Source of the DNA: Flavobacteriales bacterium
GTDB taxonomy: Bacteria; Bacteroidota; Bacteroidia; Flavobacteriales_F; PHOS-HE28
Direction: 5' to 3'
DNA length: 64,000 nucleotides
NCBI GenBank assembly: GCA_016717305.1
Contig: JADKFY010000012.1
Span: forward strand, 1 to 64,000
Shown: one piece after another, positions 52,287 to 62,034 of the stretch
Layout of the letters: every line of letters starts with the position of its first letter
How positions within the stretch are numbered: position 1 is the stretch's first letter
Translations under genes and position numbers: made by a program
The notes under the pieces: generated by a model
What the model was told of the DNA's origin: nothing
Seen by the model: only the letters and a program-made list of their open reading frames with translations
Database searches by the model: none

Positions 52287-55200
52287 ATGAAGGCAAGGTT
52301 TTGGTCCATGATGTCGCTTCGGAAGTTGCTCCGATGTGGGGTCTTGGTGCTCATCCTTTTCCACCCATATAGCCGCGTGGTCGGCCAACAGCACGCCTTC
52401 CGGCAGTATTCCACCAAGGACGGATTGGCACAAAGCCAAGTGCGGGCCATCGCGCAAGATGCCCAAGGCTATCTCTGGTTCGGCACCTTGGGCGGGGCCA
52501 GCCGATTCGACGGGAAAATATTCACAAACTACGCACTTTCCGAAGGATTGCCCGACCCCCAAATAAGTGCCATGGTCCGCGATGTGCGTGGTGTCCTATA
52601 CATGGCAGTTGGCAATGCATTGGTCCACTATGTGGCCGACAAACCAGTTGTGGAGGCACTTCCCCCGGAAACCAACGGAACACGCATCCTAGGATTGGCG
52701 GCCGACGGAAATGGACACATTTATCTCGGTTGCGATGGCGGTGGCATGTTCGTGCACGACAGTACCGGCATACGTGCCTTACCCGGGTTCCCAGCGGACA
52801 CTGCTTCCAACGTGCGGTCCGTGATAAGCCTACAAGATGGCCGTTTGCTGATCGGGCTGCGGAACGGATTGTTGGTCTGGGAGAAAGGTCTTTGCGAACA
52901 AGTGCAAGTTGGCGACAGCAACCCCAAAGCGATCAACGCGCTGGCTGAAGGCCACGATGGAACTTGGTGGGTGGGCACCGTGTTCGATGGTCTTTACAGA
53001 ATAGACCGCGATGGCGAACAAGTGGAATTCGATGAGGAAAATGGATTGCTCCGCAACAACGTAAGGTGTTTGCTGGTGGATGATCTGGACCGATTGTGGG
53101 TAGGCACCAAATTCGGCCTCAATCTGTTGGAAAATGGTCGTTTCAAAGTTTTCACGATACATCAGGGAATGCCAAATGACAACATCAACAGTGCGTTCCA
53201 GGATGAAGAGGGCAACCTGTGGTTCGGAACGGACGGGGCCGGAGCATTGCGGTATGAGGGAGATCGATTCGTGACCTATACCGTGAAGGACGGCCTTTGC
53301 AGTGATCTGGTCATGAACATTACAGCGGACGCTCGGGGCGATCTGTGGTTGGGCACCTATGACAATGGGATCTGCCGTATGGACGGAATGGCTTTGGTAA
53401 GCACCTTGGACGGATTGCCCAACAATACCATTTGGTGCGGCCTCATGGACCGGAAGGGCGATATGTGGTTCGGCACCAGTGAAGGACTGATCAAACTGGT
53501 CGAAGGTGTCGTGCACGCTCTGCCAGCCGCATCAGGTCTGGCTCGTCGACCAGTGCTTTCTTTGAACGAAGGGCCGGACGGAAGGCTTTGGTGTGGACTG
53601 CGTGAAGGCATCGCTGTCCATTCACCCGATGGCTCCGTTGAATTGCTCCCTGAAGCAGGACGTTCCATTCGCAATATGGCTCGAGACAAGGCCGGAAACC
53701 TTTGGCTCGCCACGGAACTTGGTCTCGTAAAGTATTCCGACGGCAATTTCCAACGCTTCACCAAAGATCAGGGTTTGAGCGACAACACCGTGCTCTGTTT
53801 GTTGGTCGATAATAAGGAACGGGTCTGGGCGGGAACGGCGAATGGCCTATCCTGCATGGACCATGGCAAATTGCAGACCTTCAAATTGGCACCGGATTTT
53901 GGATCGAATTACACCAACCTGCTGGTAGGCGACAACAATGGCAGGATCTGGTTGGGCACCAACAATGGCCTGTTCATCCTCCACCCGGACAGCTTGCTTG
54001 TCGGCAGAGGCATGCCGGAGCACATTACACTGAATGATGGACTCCGGAGTCTGGAATTCAACTTGAACGCCGGGTACGTGGATGACCGCGGTCGCTTTTT
54101 CTTGGGCAGTTCCGGTGGGCTGGTGTTCCACGATCCACAACGATGGCAGGGTGGTGGGCGCTTGGCCCCGCCAAAGACCCGGATCACCGGTGTACGCTCA
54201 TTTCTGCAGCCCACGGATTGGTCCGTGCAAAGTACCGGAACAGATGTTGACGGTCTGCCCAACGGACTGCATTTGGCCTACCGCCGGAACCATCTCACCT
54301 TCGATTACATCGGCATCTGCCTCAGTGAACCTGACCAAGTGCAGTACAGGTACAGATTGGAAGGCTTCGATCAGGATTGGCTCCCGCCTACGGATGCGCG
54401 TTTCGCCAGCTACAGCAACCTTACCCAAGGCACGTACTCATTCCAGCTAATGTCGAGGGTAAAGAACGGGGAATGGAGCGCACCCGTTGGTTTCACATTC
54501 GAAATTACACCACCTTTCTGGTTACGATGGTGGTTCTTCGCTGCGTGCATTCTGGTCCTGTTCGGTCTGGGTTTCGGCATTCTGCGCTATCGACGGACCT
54601 TGCGCCAACGTGCTGAACGAACTCGACAATTAATGCTGCGGAGCCGGATGTTGCAATTGGAGCAACAAGCCCTGAATGCCAATATGAACCGGCACTTTGT
54701 GTTCAATGCGCTCAACAGCATCCAATACCACATCAACAAGCAGGACAAGGCCACTGCAAGCCGCTACCTCAGCAGTTTTGCCAAACTGATCCGCAAGAAT
54801 CTGGACGCCAGTGAGAATGACACCACCACGTTGGCCGAGGAAATTGAACGGCTGGAGCTTTATCTGTTGCTGGAGCACATGCGCTTCAAAGATAAATTCG
54901 AGTACCGCATAACGGTTGAGCCGGAGGTTGACCTGCACCAAGCTCAACTGCCCGCAATGATGCTGCAACCGTACGTGGAGAACAGCATTTGGCACGGCAT
55001 ACTCCCCATGGAAGGTACCGGTACCGTAATGATCACCATATCCGCAGTTGGTAATGATCGCGTTCGGATCCGGATCTCTGACGATGGGATCGGCATCGAA
55101 AAGAGCATGGTGGCGAAGGCCGATTTACCAGCTGACCATATTTCACGCGGGATCGAGATCACCAAAGGCCGAGCAGATGTGCTCCGGAAACTCGACCTAA

Positions 55201-55358
55201 CAGATATCCGTATCACAGGACCCATGGACCAAATAGATCCGCAAACCGGTAAGAGACAAGGCACTGAGGTGACCATTGATCTACCTGTGATGGACCGTTC
55301 AAAAAGGGTCTTGGGGGATTTGCATCCTAAAATGGATCGATCTACCTTTGACATGTGA
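52287..55358 (+). CDS. propeller-sensor histidine kinase (LytS-type, hybrid periplasmic sensor)
   Basis: 1023 residues from the ATG at 52287; a signal peptide ends near RVVGQQ. About residues 35-630 are repeated two-component-regulator propeller blades (repeating GNLWFGTDGAG/LWLGTYDNGI units), followed by a Y_Y_Y domain (about 640-735, YRYRLEGFDQDWLP), a membrane helix (about 743-766, FWLRWWFFAACILVLFGLGF), and a LytS-type His kinase domain with His803 in NMNRHFVFNALNSIQ, plus an ATPase domain (VENSIWHG, then DDGIGI). Most relatives read NPHF where this has NRHF. It senses an unknown periplasmic ligand and should phosphorylate the adjacent LytTR regulator. It overlaps the next lipoprotein gene by one base. 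Confidence 0.93.
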   Translation: MKARFWSMMSLRKLLRCGVLVLILFHPYSRVVGQQHAFRQYSTKDGLAQSQVRAIAQDAQGYLWFGTLGGASRFDGKIFTNYALSEGLPDPQISAMVRDVRGVLYMAVGNALVHYVADKPVVEALPPETNGTRILGLAADGNGHIYLGCDGGGMFVHDSTGIRALPGFPADTASNVRSVISLQDGRLLIGLRNGLLVWEKGLCEQVQVGDSNPKAINALAEGHDGTWWVGTVFDGLYRIDRDGEQVEFDEENGLLRNNVRCLLVDDLDRLWVGTKFGLNLLENGRFKVFTIHQGMPNDNINSAFQDEEGNLWFGTDGAGALRYEGDRFVTYTVKDGLCSDLVMNITADARGDLWLGTYDNGICRMDGMALVSTLDGLPNNTIWCGLMDRKGDMWFGTSEGLIKLVEGVVHALPAASGLARRPVLSLNEGPDGRLWCGLREGIAVHSPDGSVELLPEAGRSIRNMARDKAGNLWLATELGLVKYSDGNFQRFTKDQGLSDNTVLCLLVDNKERVWAGTANGLSCMDHGKLQTFKLAPDFGSNYTNLLVGDNNGRIWLGTNNGLFILHPDSLLVGRGMPEHITLNDGLRSLEFNLNAGYVDDRGRFFLGSSGGLVFHDPQRWQGGGRLAPPKTRITGVRSFLQPTDWSVQSTGTDVDGLPNGLHLAYRRNHLTFDYIGICLSEPDQVQYRYRLEGFDQDWLPPTDARFASYSNLTQGTYSFQLMSRVKNGEWSAPVGFTFEITPPFWLRWWFFAACILVLFGLGFGILRYRRTLRQRAERTRQLMLRSRMLQLEQQALNANMNRHFVFNALNSIQYHINKQDKATASRYLSSFAKLIRKNLDASENDTTTLAEEIERLELYLLLEHMRFKDKFEYRITVEPEVDLHQAQLPAMMLQPYVENSIWHGILPMEGTGTVMITISAVGNDRVRIRISDDGIGIEKSMVAKADLPADHISRGIEITKGRADVLRKLDLTDIRITGPMDQIDPQTGKRQGTEVTIDLPVMDRSKRVLGDLHPKMDRSTFDM

Positions 55359-55651
55359 TGCAACGCCCAATCGCCACATCGAAGCTGATCATTGCGACTT
55401 TTCTGTTCGCAGTTTTCACTATATCTTGTTCCAAAGAAAATGTTTCCCCTTGCGGCCAACATTCCAATGAGGTGAATGATGGTGATGCGGCAGCGAGCAA
55501 ATCAAGACCATCAGGTGGATCAACAGATGGGCAAGGAGCCATATCGATCTCCACCACCAACCCAACCACTTCCAAGGGGGATAATGGGATCAGCGATGAT
55601 GGTGACGATCTTTCCGACAGTGAGCGTAGCCGAAAGAAGCTGCGCAATTAA
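55358..55651 (+). CDS. small lipoprotein, hypothetical
   Basis: 97 residues. MQRPIATSKLIIATFLFAVF then TISC provides a lipobox with Cys24. The mature part is polar and low-complexity (SRPSGGSTDGQGAIS; GDNGISDDGDDLSDSER), likely unfolded. The ATG at 55358 overlaps the kinase stop by one base (TGATG), so it is translationally coupled to the sensor kinase; a link to sensing is possible but unproven. A terminator follows directly. Confidence 0.65.
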   Translation: MQRPIATSKLIIATFLFAVFTISCSKENVSPCGQHSNEVNDGDAAASKSRPSGGSTDGQGAISISTTNPTTSKGDNGISDDGDDLSDSERSRKKLRN

Positions 55652-55675
55652 GACTTTGACCCCTTTTCGTATTTG

Positions 55676-55707
55676 AACGCTCCGAACTAACGGAGCGTTT
55701 CTTTTTT
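55676..55707 (+). terminator. intrinsic terminator closing the two-component operon
   Basis: AACGCTCCG (55676-55684) pairs with CGGAGCGTT (55691-55699) around loop AACTAA, followed by TCTTTTTT. Also positioned to stop the convergent thiL transcript. Confidence 0.9.
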
Positions 55708-55712
55708 GGTCT

Positions 55713-56768
55713 TCATTTCCCCATGAAGGCATCCCAACCCTGCGCACGCAGTTCGTGGAGGCCGCCTTGCTTATCCACGAGGTGGCAGCCACTTGCCTCA
55801 TCCACCATGTGCCCAATGATGCTCAAGCTCGGGTTGCCCTTGATCTTCTCGTGATCCGCTATGGCCACGGTGAATAGCAATTCATAATCTTCCCCGCCGT
55901 TCAAGGCACAGGTGGTCGGGTCCAGGTCGAAGTCCCGTGCCGTGCGATAGGTGGTCGGGTCGATCGGTAGTTTTTCATCGTAGAGAAGGATCCCCAATTG
56001 GCTCGCTCGTGCCAAGTGCAGGGCTTCGCTGGCCAGCCCGTCGCTGATATCGATCATGCTCGTGGGTTTCACTCCCAATTCCTTCAGCAACGCGATAATG
56101 TCGCGACGCGCTTCGGGTTTCAACTGGCGCTCAATGATGTAGTCATGCCCGGCAAGATCCGGCTGCGCCCCGGTATCCTTGAATACGGCCTTCTCCCGTT
56201 CCAATACCTGGAGGCCCATGTACGCCCCGCCAAGGTCGCCACTCACCACAACAAGGTCCTTGTCCGCCGCACCGCTTCGGTATACGAGATCCTCCTCGCG
56301 CACCGTGCCTATCGCAGTGATGCTGATGATGAGACCACTCGTGCTACTACAGGTATCACCACCGACCAGGTCCACGCCATAGTGCGAACAAGCCAAGAGG
56401 ATCCCTTCGTAGAGTTCATCCATGGCCTCTACGGGAAACCGGTTACTGAGCGCCAATGCAACGGTGATCTGCGCGGGCTCCGCATTCATTGCGTACACAT
56501 CGCTCAAGTTCACCACCACCGCCTTGTAGCCCAAATGCTTCAAGGGCACATAAGCCAAGTCGAAATGGACTCCCTCAACGAGCATGTCGGTAGTGACCAC
56601 TTGTCGCAGTGGACCAGTGCCTTCGGCAGAAACATCGATCACGGCAGCATCATCTCCAATGCCTTTTACACTGCTCTTGCGGCCAATGGTCACTTGTGCG
56701 GCCAACCGATGTATGAGACCGAACTCACCAATGGAGGAAAGCTCAGTGCGGGAGGAAAATTCGGACAT
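55713..56768 (-). CDS. thiL: thiamine-phosphate kinase
   Basis: 351 residues. ThiL phosphorylates thiamine monophosphate to the pyrophosphate cofactor. I start at the ATG at 56768 (MSEFSSRTELSSIGEFGLIH); the frame upstream is not family-like. Typical motifs are GIGDDAAVI, TDMLVEGVHFDL, GDTCSSTSG, MIDISDGLASEALHLA and CALNGGEDYELLF. Standalone gene, divergent from the suf locus. Confidence 0.96.
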   Translation of the reverse strand: MSEFSSRTELSSIGEFGLIHRLAAQVTIGRKSSVKGIGDDAAVIDVSAEGTGPLRQVVTTDMLVEGVHFDLAYVPLKHLGYKAVVVNLSDVYAMNAEPAQITVALALSNRFPVEAMDELYEGILLACSHYGVDLVGGDTCSSTSGLIISITAIGTVREEDLVYRSGAADKDLVVVSGDLGGAYMGLQVLEREKAVFKDTGAQPDLAGHDYIIERQLKPEARRDIIALLKELGVKPTSMIDISDGLASEALHLARASQLGILLYDEKLPIDPTTYRTARDFDLDPTTCALNGGEDYELLFTVAIADHEKIKGNPSLSIIGHMVDEASGCHLVDKQGGLHELRAQGWDAFMGK

Positions 56769-56917
56769 GGCGGCAAATTTAACCGCTCCGCTCAGCGGAC
56801 CCATCCCCTATTCGCACTCCATTTCCCTACGTGACGAGCCGCGCGCTCAATTCCAACCCCGATCGTGATGAAATGAATTGAAATGGTCATAGTCCCTGAC
56901 TTGGGGCATTAACCCAC

Positions 56918-56948
56918 TTTGAACCCGGTCCCTTCCTCCGTACCTTTG
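56918..56948 (+). promoter_or_regulatory. suf locus promoter 1
   Basis: TTTG at 56918-56921, 19-base spacer and TACCTTTG at 56941-56948 form a full Bacteroidota promoter 46 bases upstream of the sufA-like start. The inverted repeat follows 14 bases after the -7 element, near the expected transcription start. Confidence 0.85.
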
Positions 56949-56962
56949 TATCCTCGTTTTTG

Positions 56963-56979
56963 TTTAGACACATTCTAAA
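56963..56979. promoter_or_regulatory. putative suf operator, copy 1 (TTTAGA-N5-TCTAAA)
   Basis: TTTAGA (56963-56968), five bases, TCTAAA (56974-56979): perfect 6-bp inverted repeat, flanked by TTG on the left and TAAG on the right as in copy 2. Likely repressor or activator site just downstream of the promoter. It does not match the classical Fur or IscR type 1 consensus that I know. Confidence 0.7.
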
Positions 56980-56994
56980 TAAGCCGAACACAGA

Positions 56995-57321
56995 ATGATC
57001 AAAGTCTCTGAGAACGCAAAATCCGAAGTAACCAAACTGCTGGGAAGCGATGGTCGTGGACCACAGCATTTCGTGCGCGTTGGTGTGAAAGGTGGCGGAT
57101 GCTCCGGGCTGATGTACGATCTCGTTTTCGACGACCAGATGAAGGACGGCGACAAGGTGTTCGAGGACAATGGAGTGAAGGTGGTGATCGACAAAAAGAG
57201 CATGCTCTACCTATTGGGCACCACGCTCGATTTCAGCGGCGGTTTGAACGGGAAGGGCTTCCAATTCGTTAATCCGAATGCGAACCGGACATGCGGTTGT
57301 GGGGAAAGTTTTTCCATTTAG
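56995..57321 (+). CDS. sufA: iron-sulfur cluster assembly accessory protein (A-type, SufA/IscA-like)
   Basis: 108-residue A-type carrier with the three conserved Cys: Cys in GGCSGLMYDL and the CGCG pair in NRTCGCGESFSI at the C-terminus. It receives or delivers Fe-S clusters. First gene of the SUF locus, directly behind the operator. Whether it is SufA, ErpA or IscA in function cannot be told; the locus context favours SufA. Stop is 24 bases before the sufB start. Confidence 0.93.
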   Translation: MIKVSENAKSEVTKLLGSDGRGPQHFVRVGVKGGGCSGLMYDLVFDDQMKDGDKVFEDNGVKVVIDKKSMLYLLGTTLDFSGGLNGKGFQFVNPNANRTCGCGESFSI

Positions 57322-57345
57322 ATCGTGAGCGAGAAAAGCGGGAAG

Positions 57346-58791
57346 ATGGCAACGCAGGACGAAATATTACAAGAGGTAACCACGAAGGAGTATGCCTACG
57401 GTTTCATCACCAACATTGAGAGTGAGAAGGCTGCGAAGGGCTTGAATGAGGACATCGTACGCTTCATCAGCGCGAAAAAGGAGGAGCCTGAATGGATGTT
57501 GGAGTGGCGTTTAGAAGCCTACCGTATCTGGCAAAAGATGGAGGAGCCGCATTGGGCGCACGTGCATTACCCCAAGATCGACTACCAGAACGCCTACTAC
57601 TACAGCGCGCCAAAGAAGAAGCCCCAACTGACCAGTTTGGACGAGGCCGATCCTGAATTGGTGGAGACCTTCAAAAAGCTGGGCATTTCACTTGATGAAC
57701 AGAAACGCCTTGTTGGCGTTGCTGTTGATGTGGTGTTCGATAGCGTGAGCGTAAAGACGACCTTTCAGAAGACCCTCAAAGAAAAAGGGATCATCTTCTG
57801 CTCGTTCAGCGAAGCAGTGAAGGTGCATCCCGACCTGATCAAGAAGTATCTCGGTAGCGTGGTGCCGCGCACGGACAACTACTTCGCAGCGCTCAATAGC
57901 GCCGTGTTCAGCGACGGCAGCTTCTGCTACATCCCACCCGGGGTGCGTTGCCCGATGGAGTTGAGCACCTATTTCCGCATAAACGAGGCTATGACCGGCC
58001 AGTTCGAGCGCACACTCCTGATCGCCGATGAAGGCGCGTACGTGAGCTATCTTGAAGGCTGCACTGCACCGATCCGGGACGAGCACCAATTGCACGCCGC
58101 AGTGGTTGAGCTTGTTGCTTTGAAAAGTGCTGAGATCAAATACAGCACCGTCCAGAACTGGTACCCTGGCGATAAGGAAGGCAAAGGCGGCATCTACAAC
58201 TTCGTTACGAAGCGGGGTCTTTGCCTCGGGGACCACAGCAAGATCAGTTGGACGCAAGTAGAGACCGGCAGCGCGATCACATGGAAGTACCCAAGCTGCG
58301 TTCTAAAAGGCGATTACAGCACAGGTGAGTTCTACAGTGTTGCGGTGACCAACAACAAGCAGCAGGCCGATACCGGTACGAAGATGGTCCACATCGGCAA
58401 GGGAACCAAGAGCACCATTATCAGCAAAGGCATCAGTGCGGGCTTTAGCAACAACAGCTATCGTGGGTTGGTGAAGATCGGCAAGGGAGCCAATGGTGCA
58501 AGGAACTTCAGCCAGTGCGATTCTCTGTTGCTCGGCGATCGATGTGGCGCACACACTTTCCCTTACATCGAGAGTGAGAATCCGAGTGCCATGGTGGAGC
58601 ACGAAGCCACTACGAGCAAGATCGGCGAAGACCAGATCTTCTATCTGAACCAACGCGGCCTTCCGACCGAAAAAGCAGTTTCGTTGATCGTGAACGGTTA
58701 CGCCAAAGAGGTGCTGAACCAGTTGCCGATGGAATTCGCCGTGGAAGCCCAGAAGCTTTTGGCCGTTTCGCTGGAAGGGTCCGTGGGGTAG
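57346..58791 (+). CDS. sufB: Fe-S cluster assembly scaffold subunit SufB
   Basis: 481 residues from the ATG at 57346 (MATQDEILQEVTTKEYAYGF), the usual start context; a GTG at 57325 would add seven residues. SufB forms the SufBC2D scaffold. The beta-helical core carries the family motifs (YLEGCTAPIRDEHQLHAAVVEL; NFSQCDSLLLGDRCGAHTFPY with the conserved Cys; ATTSKIGEDQIFYLNQRG). Full length. Confidence 0.97.
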   Translation: MATQDEILQEVTTKEYAYGFITNIESEKAAKGLNEDIVRFISAKKEEPEWMLEWRLEAYRIWQKMEEPHWAHVHYPKIDYQNAYYYSAPKKKPQLTSLDEADPELVETFKKLGISLDEQKRLVGVAVDVVFDSVSVKTTFQKTLKEKGIIFCSFSEAVKVHPDLIKKYLGSVVPRTDNYFAALNSAVFSDGSFCYIPPGVRCPMELSTYFRINEAMTGQFERTLLIADEGAYVSYLEGCTAPIRDEHQLHAAVVELVALKSAEIKYSTVQNWYPGDKEGKGGIYNFVTKRGLCLGDHSKISWTQVETGSAITWKYPSCVLKGDYSTGEFYSVAVTNNKQQADTGTKMVHIGKGTKSTIISKGISAGFSNNSYRGLVKIGKGANGARNFSQCDSLLLGDRCGAHTFPYIESENPSAMVEHEATTSKIGEDQIFYLNQRGLPTEKAVSLIVNGYAKEVLNQLPMEFAVEAQKLLAVSLEGSVG

Positions 58792-58892
58792 AACTTCGAA
58801 TAGAAGATCAAGGCTTGTTCAACGGGTTCCGTTGTCCACCAACTCGAGGCCCAAGTCCGCTACTTTTCCTCAATGATCATACCTGAACGAAC

Positions 58893-59336
58893 ATGAATTG
58901 GATCGACGTGAACACCTATGCTGACCATGGAAACCCAGTACCACCAAGGCGTGTGGAGAAAACCGAAGCGGAATGGAAAGCGATCCTCACCGGTGAGCAG
59001 TTCCGCATAACCCGACTTAAGGGTACCGAACGCGCATTCAGCTCTGAAGCCTGCTCGCTCTTTGAACCTGGCATCTATAGGTGCGTTTGCTGCAAGACCG
59101 AATTGTTCGATGCCAGTTCGAAATTCGAAAGTGGTACCGGTTGGCCGTCCTTCACGCAACCCATTGCGGAAAATGTGATCGGGCACCACATGGACGTATC
59201 GTATGGCATGACGCGCATTGAAACCACATGCAACGTGTGTGATGCCCATCTCGGCCATGCCTTCCCCGATGGGCCACCACCGAGCGGCTTGCGCTTTTGC
59301 ATGAATGCGGTGAGCTTGGAGATGGTCGGTCCATAG
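58893..59336 (+). CDS. msrB: peptide-methionine (R)-S-oxide reductase MsrB
   Basis: 147 residues. Repairs R-sulfoxides of protein methionine. Catalytic Cys136 is in LRFCMN; structural zinc is held by Cys64/Cys67 (YRCVCC) and Cys113/Cys116 (CNVC); WP in SGTGWPSF and the GHAFPDGP loop complete the site. Cys54 could be a resolving Cys. Located within the suf locus between sufB and sufC, 101 bases after sufB; no own strong promoter is seen, so it is likely transcribed from suf promoter 1. Confidence 0.94.
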   Translation: MNWIDVNTYADHGNPVPPRRVEKTEAEWKAILTGEQFRITRLKGTERAFSSEACSLFEPGIYRCVCCKTELFDASSKFESGTGWPSFTQPIAENVIGHHMDVSYGMTRIETTCNVCDAHLGHAFPDGPPPSGLRFCMNAVSLEMVGP

Positions 59337-59434
59337 TGGACCCGCTGCTGTCGTGTTGGATCACCTGATCCCAAAACACAGGGCCTTACCTTAGCAGAGT
59401 TCACTCATTTTCATCCCAAATACCCCCTAAGGAA

Positions 59435-59776
59435 ATGGCAACATTTGAGCTTTACACGGACAAGGCAGGTGAATTCCGCTTTCGTTTGAAAGCGGGCAAT
59501 GGTGAGATCATCCTCGCGAGCCAAGGGTACTCGGCGAAGGCTTCGGCCGTGAACGGCATTGAGAGCGTGAAGACGAATGCTCCGGACGATGGGAACTACG
59601 AACGACTGGAAACCCCGGCCGGCTCCTCCTTCAAACTGCTAGCAGCCAACAATCTCGTGATCGGAAACAGCCAAGTATACACCAGTGCAAGTGGTCGCGA
59701 CAACGGTATCGAAAGTGTGAAGAAGAACGCCTCCGATGCGGATGTTATCGAGATCTTGATACGCGAGGTCAAGTAG
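59435..59776 (+). CDS. YegP family (DUF1508) protein
   Basis: 113 residues made of two tandem DUF1508 units: FELYTDKAGEFRFRLKAGNG...NGIESVKTNA and FKLLAANNLVIGNSQVYTSA...NGIESVKKNA. The family is small, cytosolic and of unknown function, sometimes stress-related. It is the second gene inserted between sufB and sufC, immediately upstream of suf promoter 2. Confidence 0.9.
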   Translation: MATFELYTDKAGEFRFRLKAGNGEIILASQGYSAKASAVNGIESVKTNAPDDGNYERLETPAGSSFKLLAANNLVIGNSQVYTSASGRDNGIESVKKNASDADVIEILIREVK

Positions 59777-59827
59777 ATCTCCCAGATAGGTTTTCGGCAA
59801 ACGTATATTCAATCGTTGTTCATGACC

Positions 59828-59858
59828 TTGGAAGGCTGCAGCGCTTGCCTTACCTTTG
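59828..59858 (+). promoter_or_regulatory. suf locus promoter 2
   Basis: TTG (59828-59830), 20-base spacer, TACCTTTG (59851-59858), identical -7 sequence to promoter 1, 56 bases upstream of sufC. The inverted repeat follows 12 bases later. Confidence 0.82.
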
Positions 59859-59870
59859 TGATCCTTCTTG

Positions 59871-59887
59871 TTTAGATTGATTCTAAA
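59871..59887. promoter_or_regulatory. putative suf operator, copy 2 (TTTAGA-N5-TCTAAA)
   Basis: TTTAGA (59871-59876), five bases, TCTAAA (59882-59887), with the same TTG left flank and TAAG right flank as copy 1. The two sites differ only in the three central bases and outside these flanks. Placed at the same position relative to its promoter as copy 1. Confidence 0.7.
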
Positions 59888-59913
59888 TAAGAAATTACCC
59901 AAGGGATCCCACT

Positions 59914-60659
<746 letters not shown>

Positions 60660-60660
<1 letters not shown>

Positions 60661-61925
60661 TGAGCACGATGACAGCGATCGATCCGAAAGACAGTGTGCT
60701 TTGCCTTCTCGAAGGGAGCGCGTGGCCTGGTGCACAAGCAGCGCTTGATGCGGCTAGCGAATTGCCGATCCCGAGCACGAAGACCGAAGCGTGGAAATAC
60801 ACGCGTGTCGGCAAGCTCTTCAATACGACCTATTCAACACTACAAGGCAATATTGAGGTCACACTGCCCGCACGATTGCCGTTCAATACCACACGTGTCG
60901 TCTTCGTCAATGGCCACTTCCGCGTGGACTTGAGCGATGATCTAAAAGCAGAAAAAGGCATTGTGATCGACAGCCTTGTCCATCACTTGGCGCATGGCCC
61001 TGTGAAGGCGCACTATGGTAAGGTTGCGCCGATCGGCGATCGATTCTTCACCGCAATGAATAGTGCGGCACCCACCGATGGTCTGATCATCCTAGCGACC
61101 AAAGGCACCAAGACCAGCAAGCCGGTCCACGTGTTACACCTGAGCACAGGAGGTCAGCAACTGATCCAACCACGTGACCTCTTCATGTTGCACGAAGGCG
61201 CGGAGGTGGAGGTGATCGTGGAACACATTGGAAAGGACGCATCAACCTCCTTGGTGAACAGCATTCGCGAAAGCGTGATCGGTGAAAGCGCGAACCTGAC
61301 CATTCATCACCTGCAGAACGAGACCAACGGTCCAGCCCATATTGGAATGGATGCAGCGACCATTGCCGCCAAAGGCCACTTCAGCATAGACACCACGACC
61401 TTGAACGGCTCGCTGGTGCGCAACGAAGTGAACGTGGCCCTCGCCGGACCGGAAGCGCATGCCGAACTGAACGGCGTGTACGTGCTCAATGGCAGCACGC
61501 ACTGCGACAACCACACCTACATCGGACATGACGTGCCGGACTGCACCAGCGACGAGCTTTACAAGGGCATCGTGGCGGAGAAGGGCACGGGTGTCTTCAA
61601 CGGCAAAGTGTATGTGAAGCAAGATGCCCAGCGCACGCGCGCCTATCAGAGCAACGCGAACATCCTGCAGGGCGATGATGCCAAGGTGTACACCAAGCCC
61701 GAATTGGAGATCTACGCGGACGATGTGAAATGCAGCCACGGTTGCACCATCGGCCGCTTCGATGAACAAGGTCTGTTCTATTTGCGTTCACGTGGCATAA
61801 GCGAAGCCGAAGCGAAGAAGATGATGGCGCATGCGTTCATGTACGATGTGTTGGAGCGGATCACGAACACCGAATGGCGCGAGCACCTGGCGGGGTTGAT
61901 CGATGCGAAACTTGCAACGCTATGA
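60660..61925 (+). CDS. sufD: Fe-S cluster assembly scaffold subunit SufD
   Basis: 421 residues from the ATG at 60660 (MSTMTAIDPKDSVLCLLEGS). Partner of SufB in the SufBC2D complex. Family segments are TKTEAWKYTRVGKLF, AHAELNGVYVLNGSTHCDNHTYIGH, DVKCSHGCTIGRFDEQGLFYLRSRGIS (with the conserved His/Cys region). Full length. Translationally coupled to sufC. Confidence 0.95.
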
Positions 61926-61930
61926 AGGTT

Positions 61931-62018
61931 AATCGCGACGACGCAACGACGCAACGAAAATGCACGCAACGCCATCTTGAACGTTGCGAACCCGTTGCGT
62001 CGTCGCGTCGTCGCGGTT
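61931..62018. repeat. long imperfect inverted repeat between sufD and sufS
   Basis: A 26-base arm (61931-61956, ending GACGACGCAACGACGCAACG) and a 26-base arm (61993-62018, beginning CGTTGCGTCGTCGCGTCGTC) pair with two exceptions (one G-T). Each arm contains tandem GACGACGCAAC-type units. The loop is 36 bases. It sits in the middle of the operon and could modulate the expression ratio of sufD and sufS or be a mobile palindrome. Confidence 0.75.
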
Positions 62019-62034
62019 CAAATCATTTGAATTT

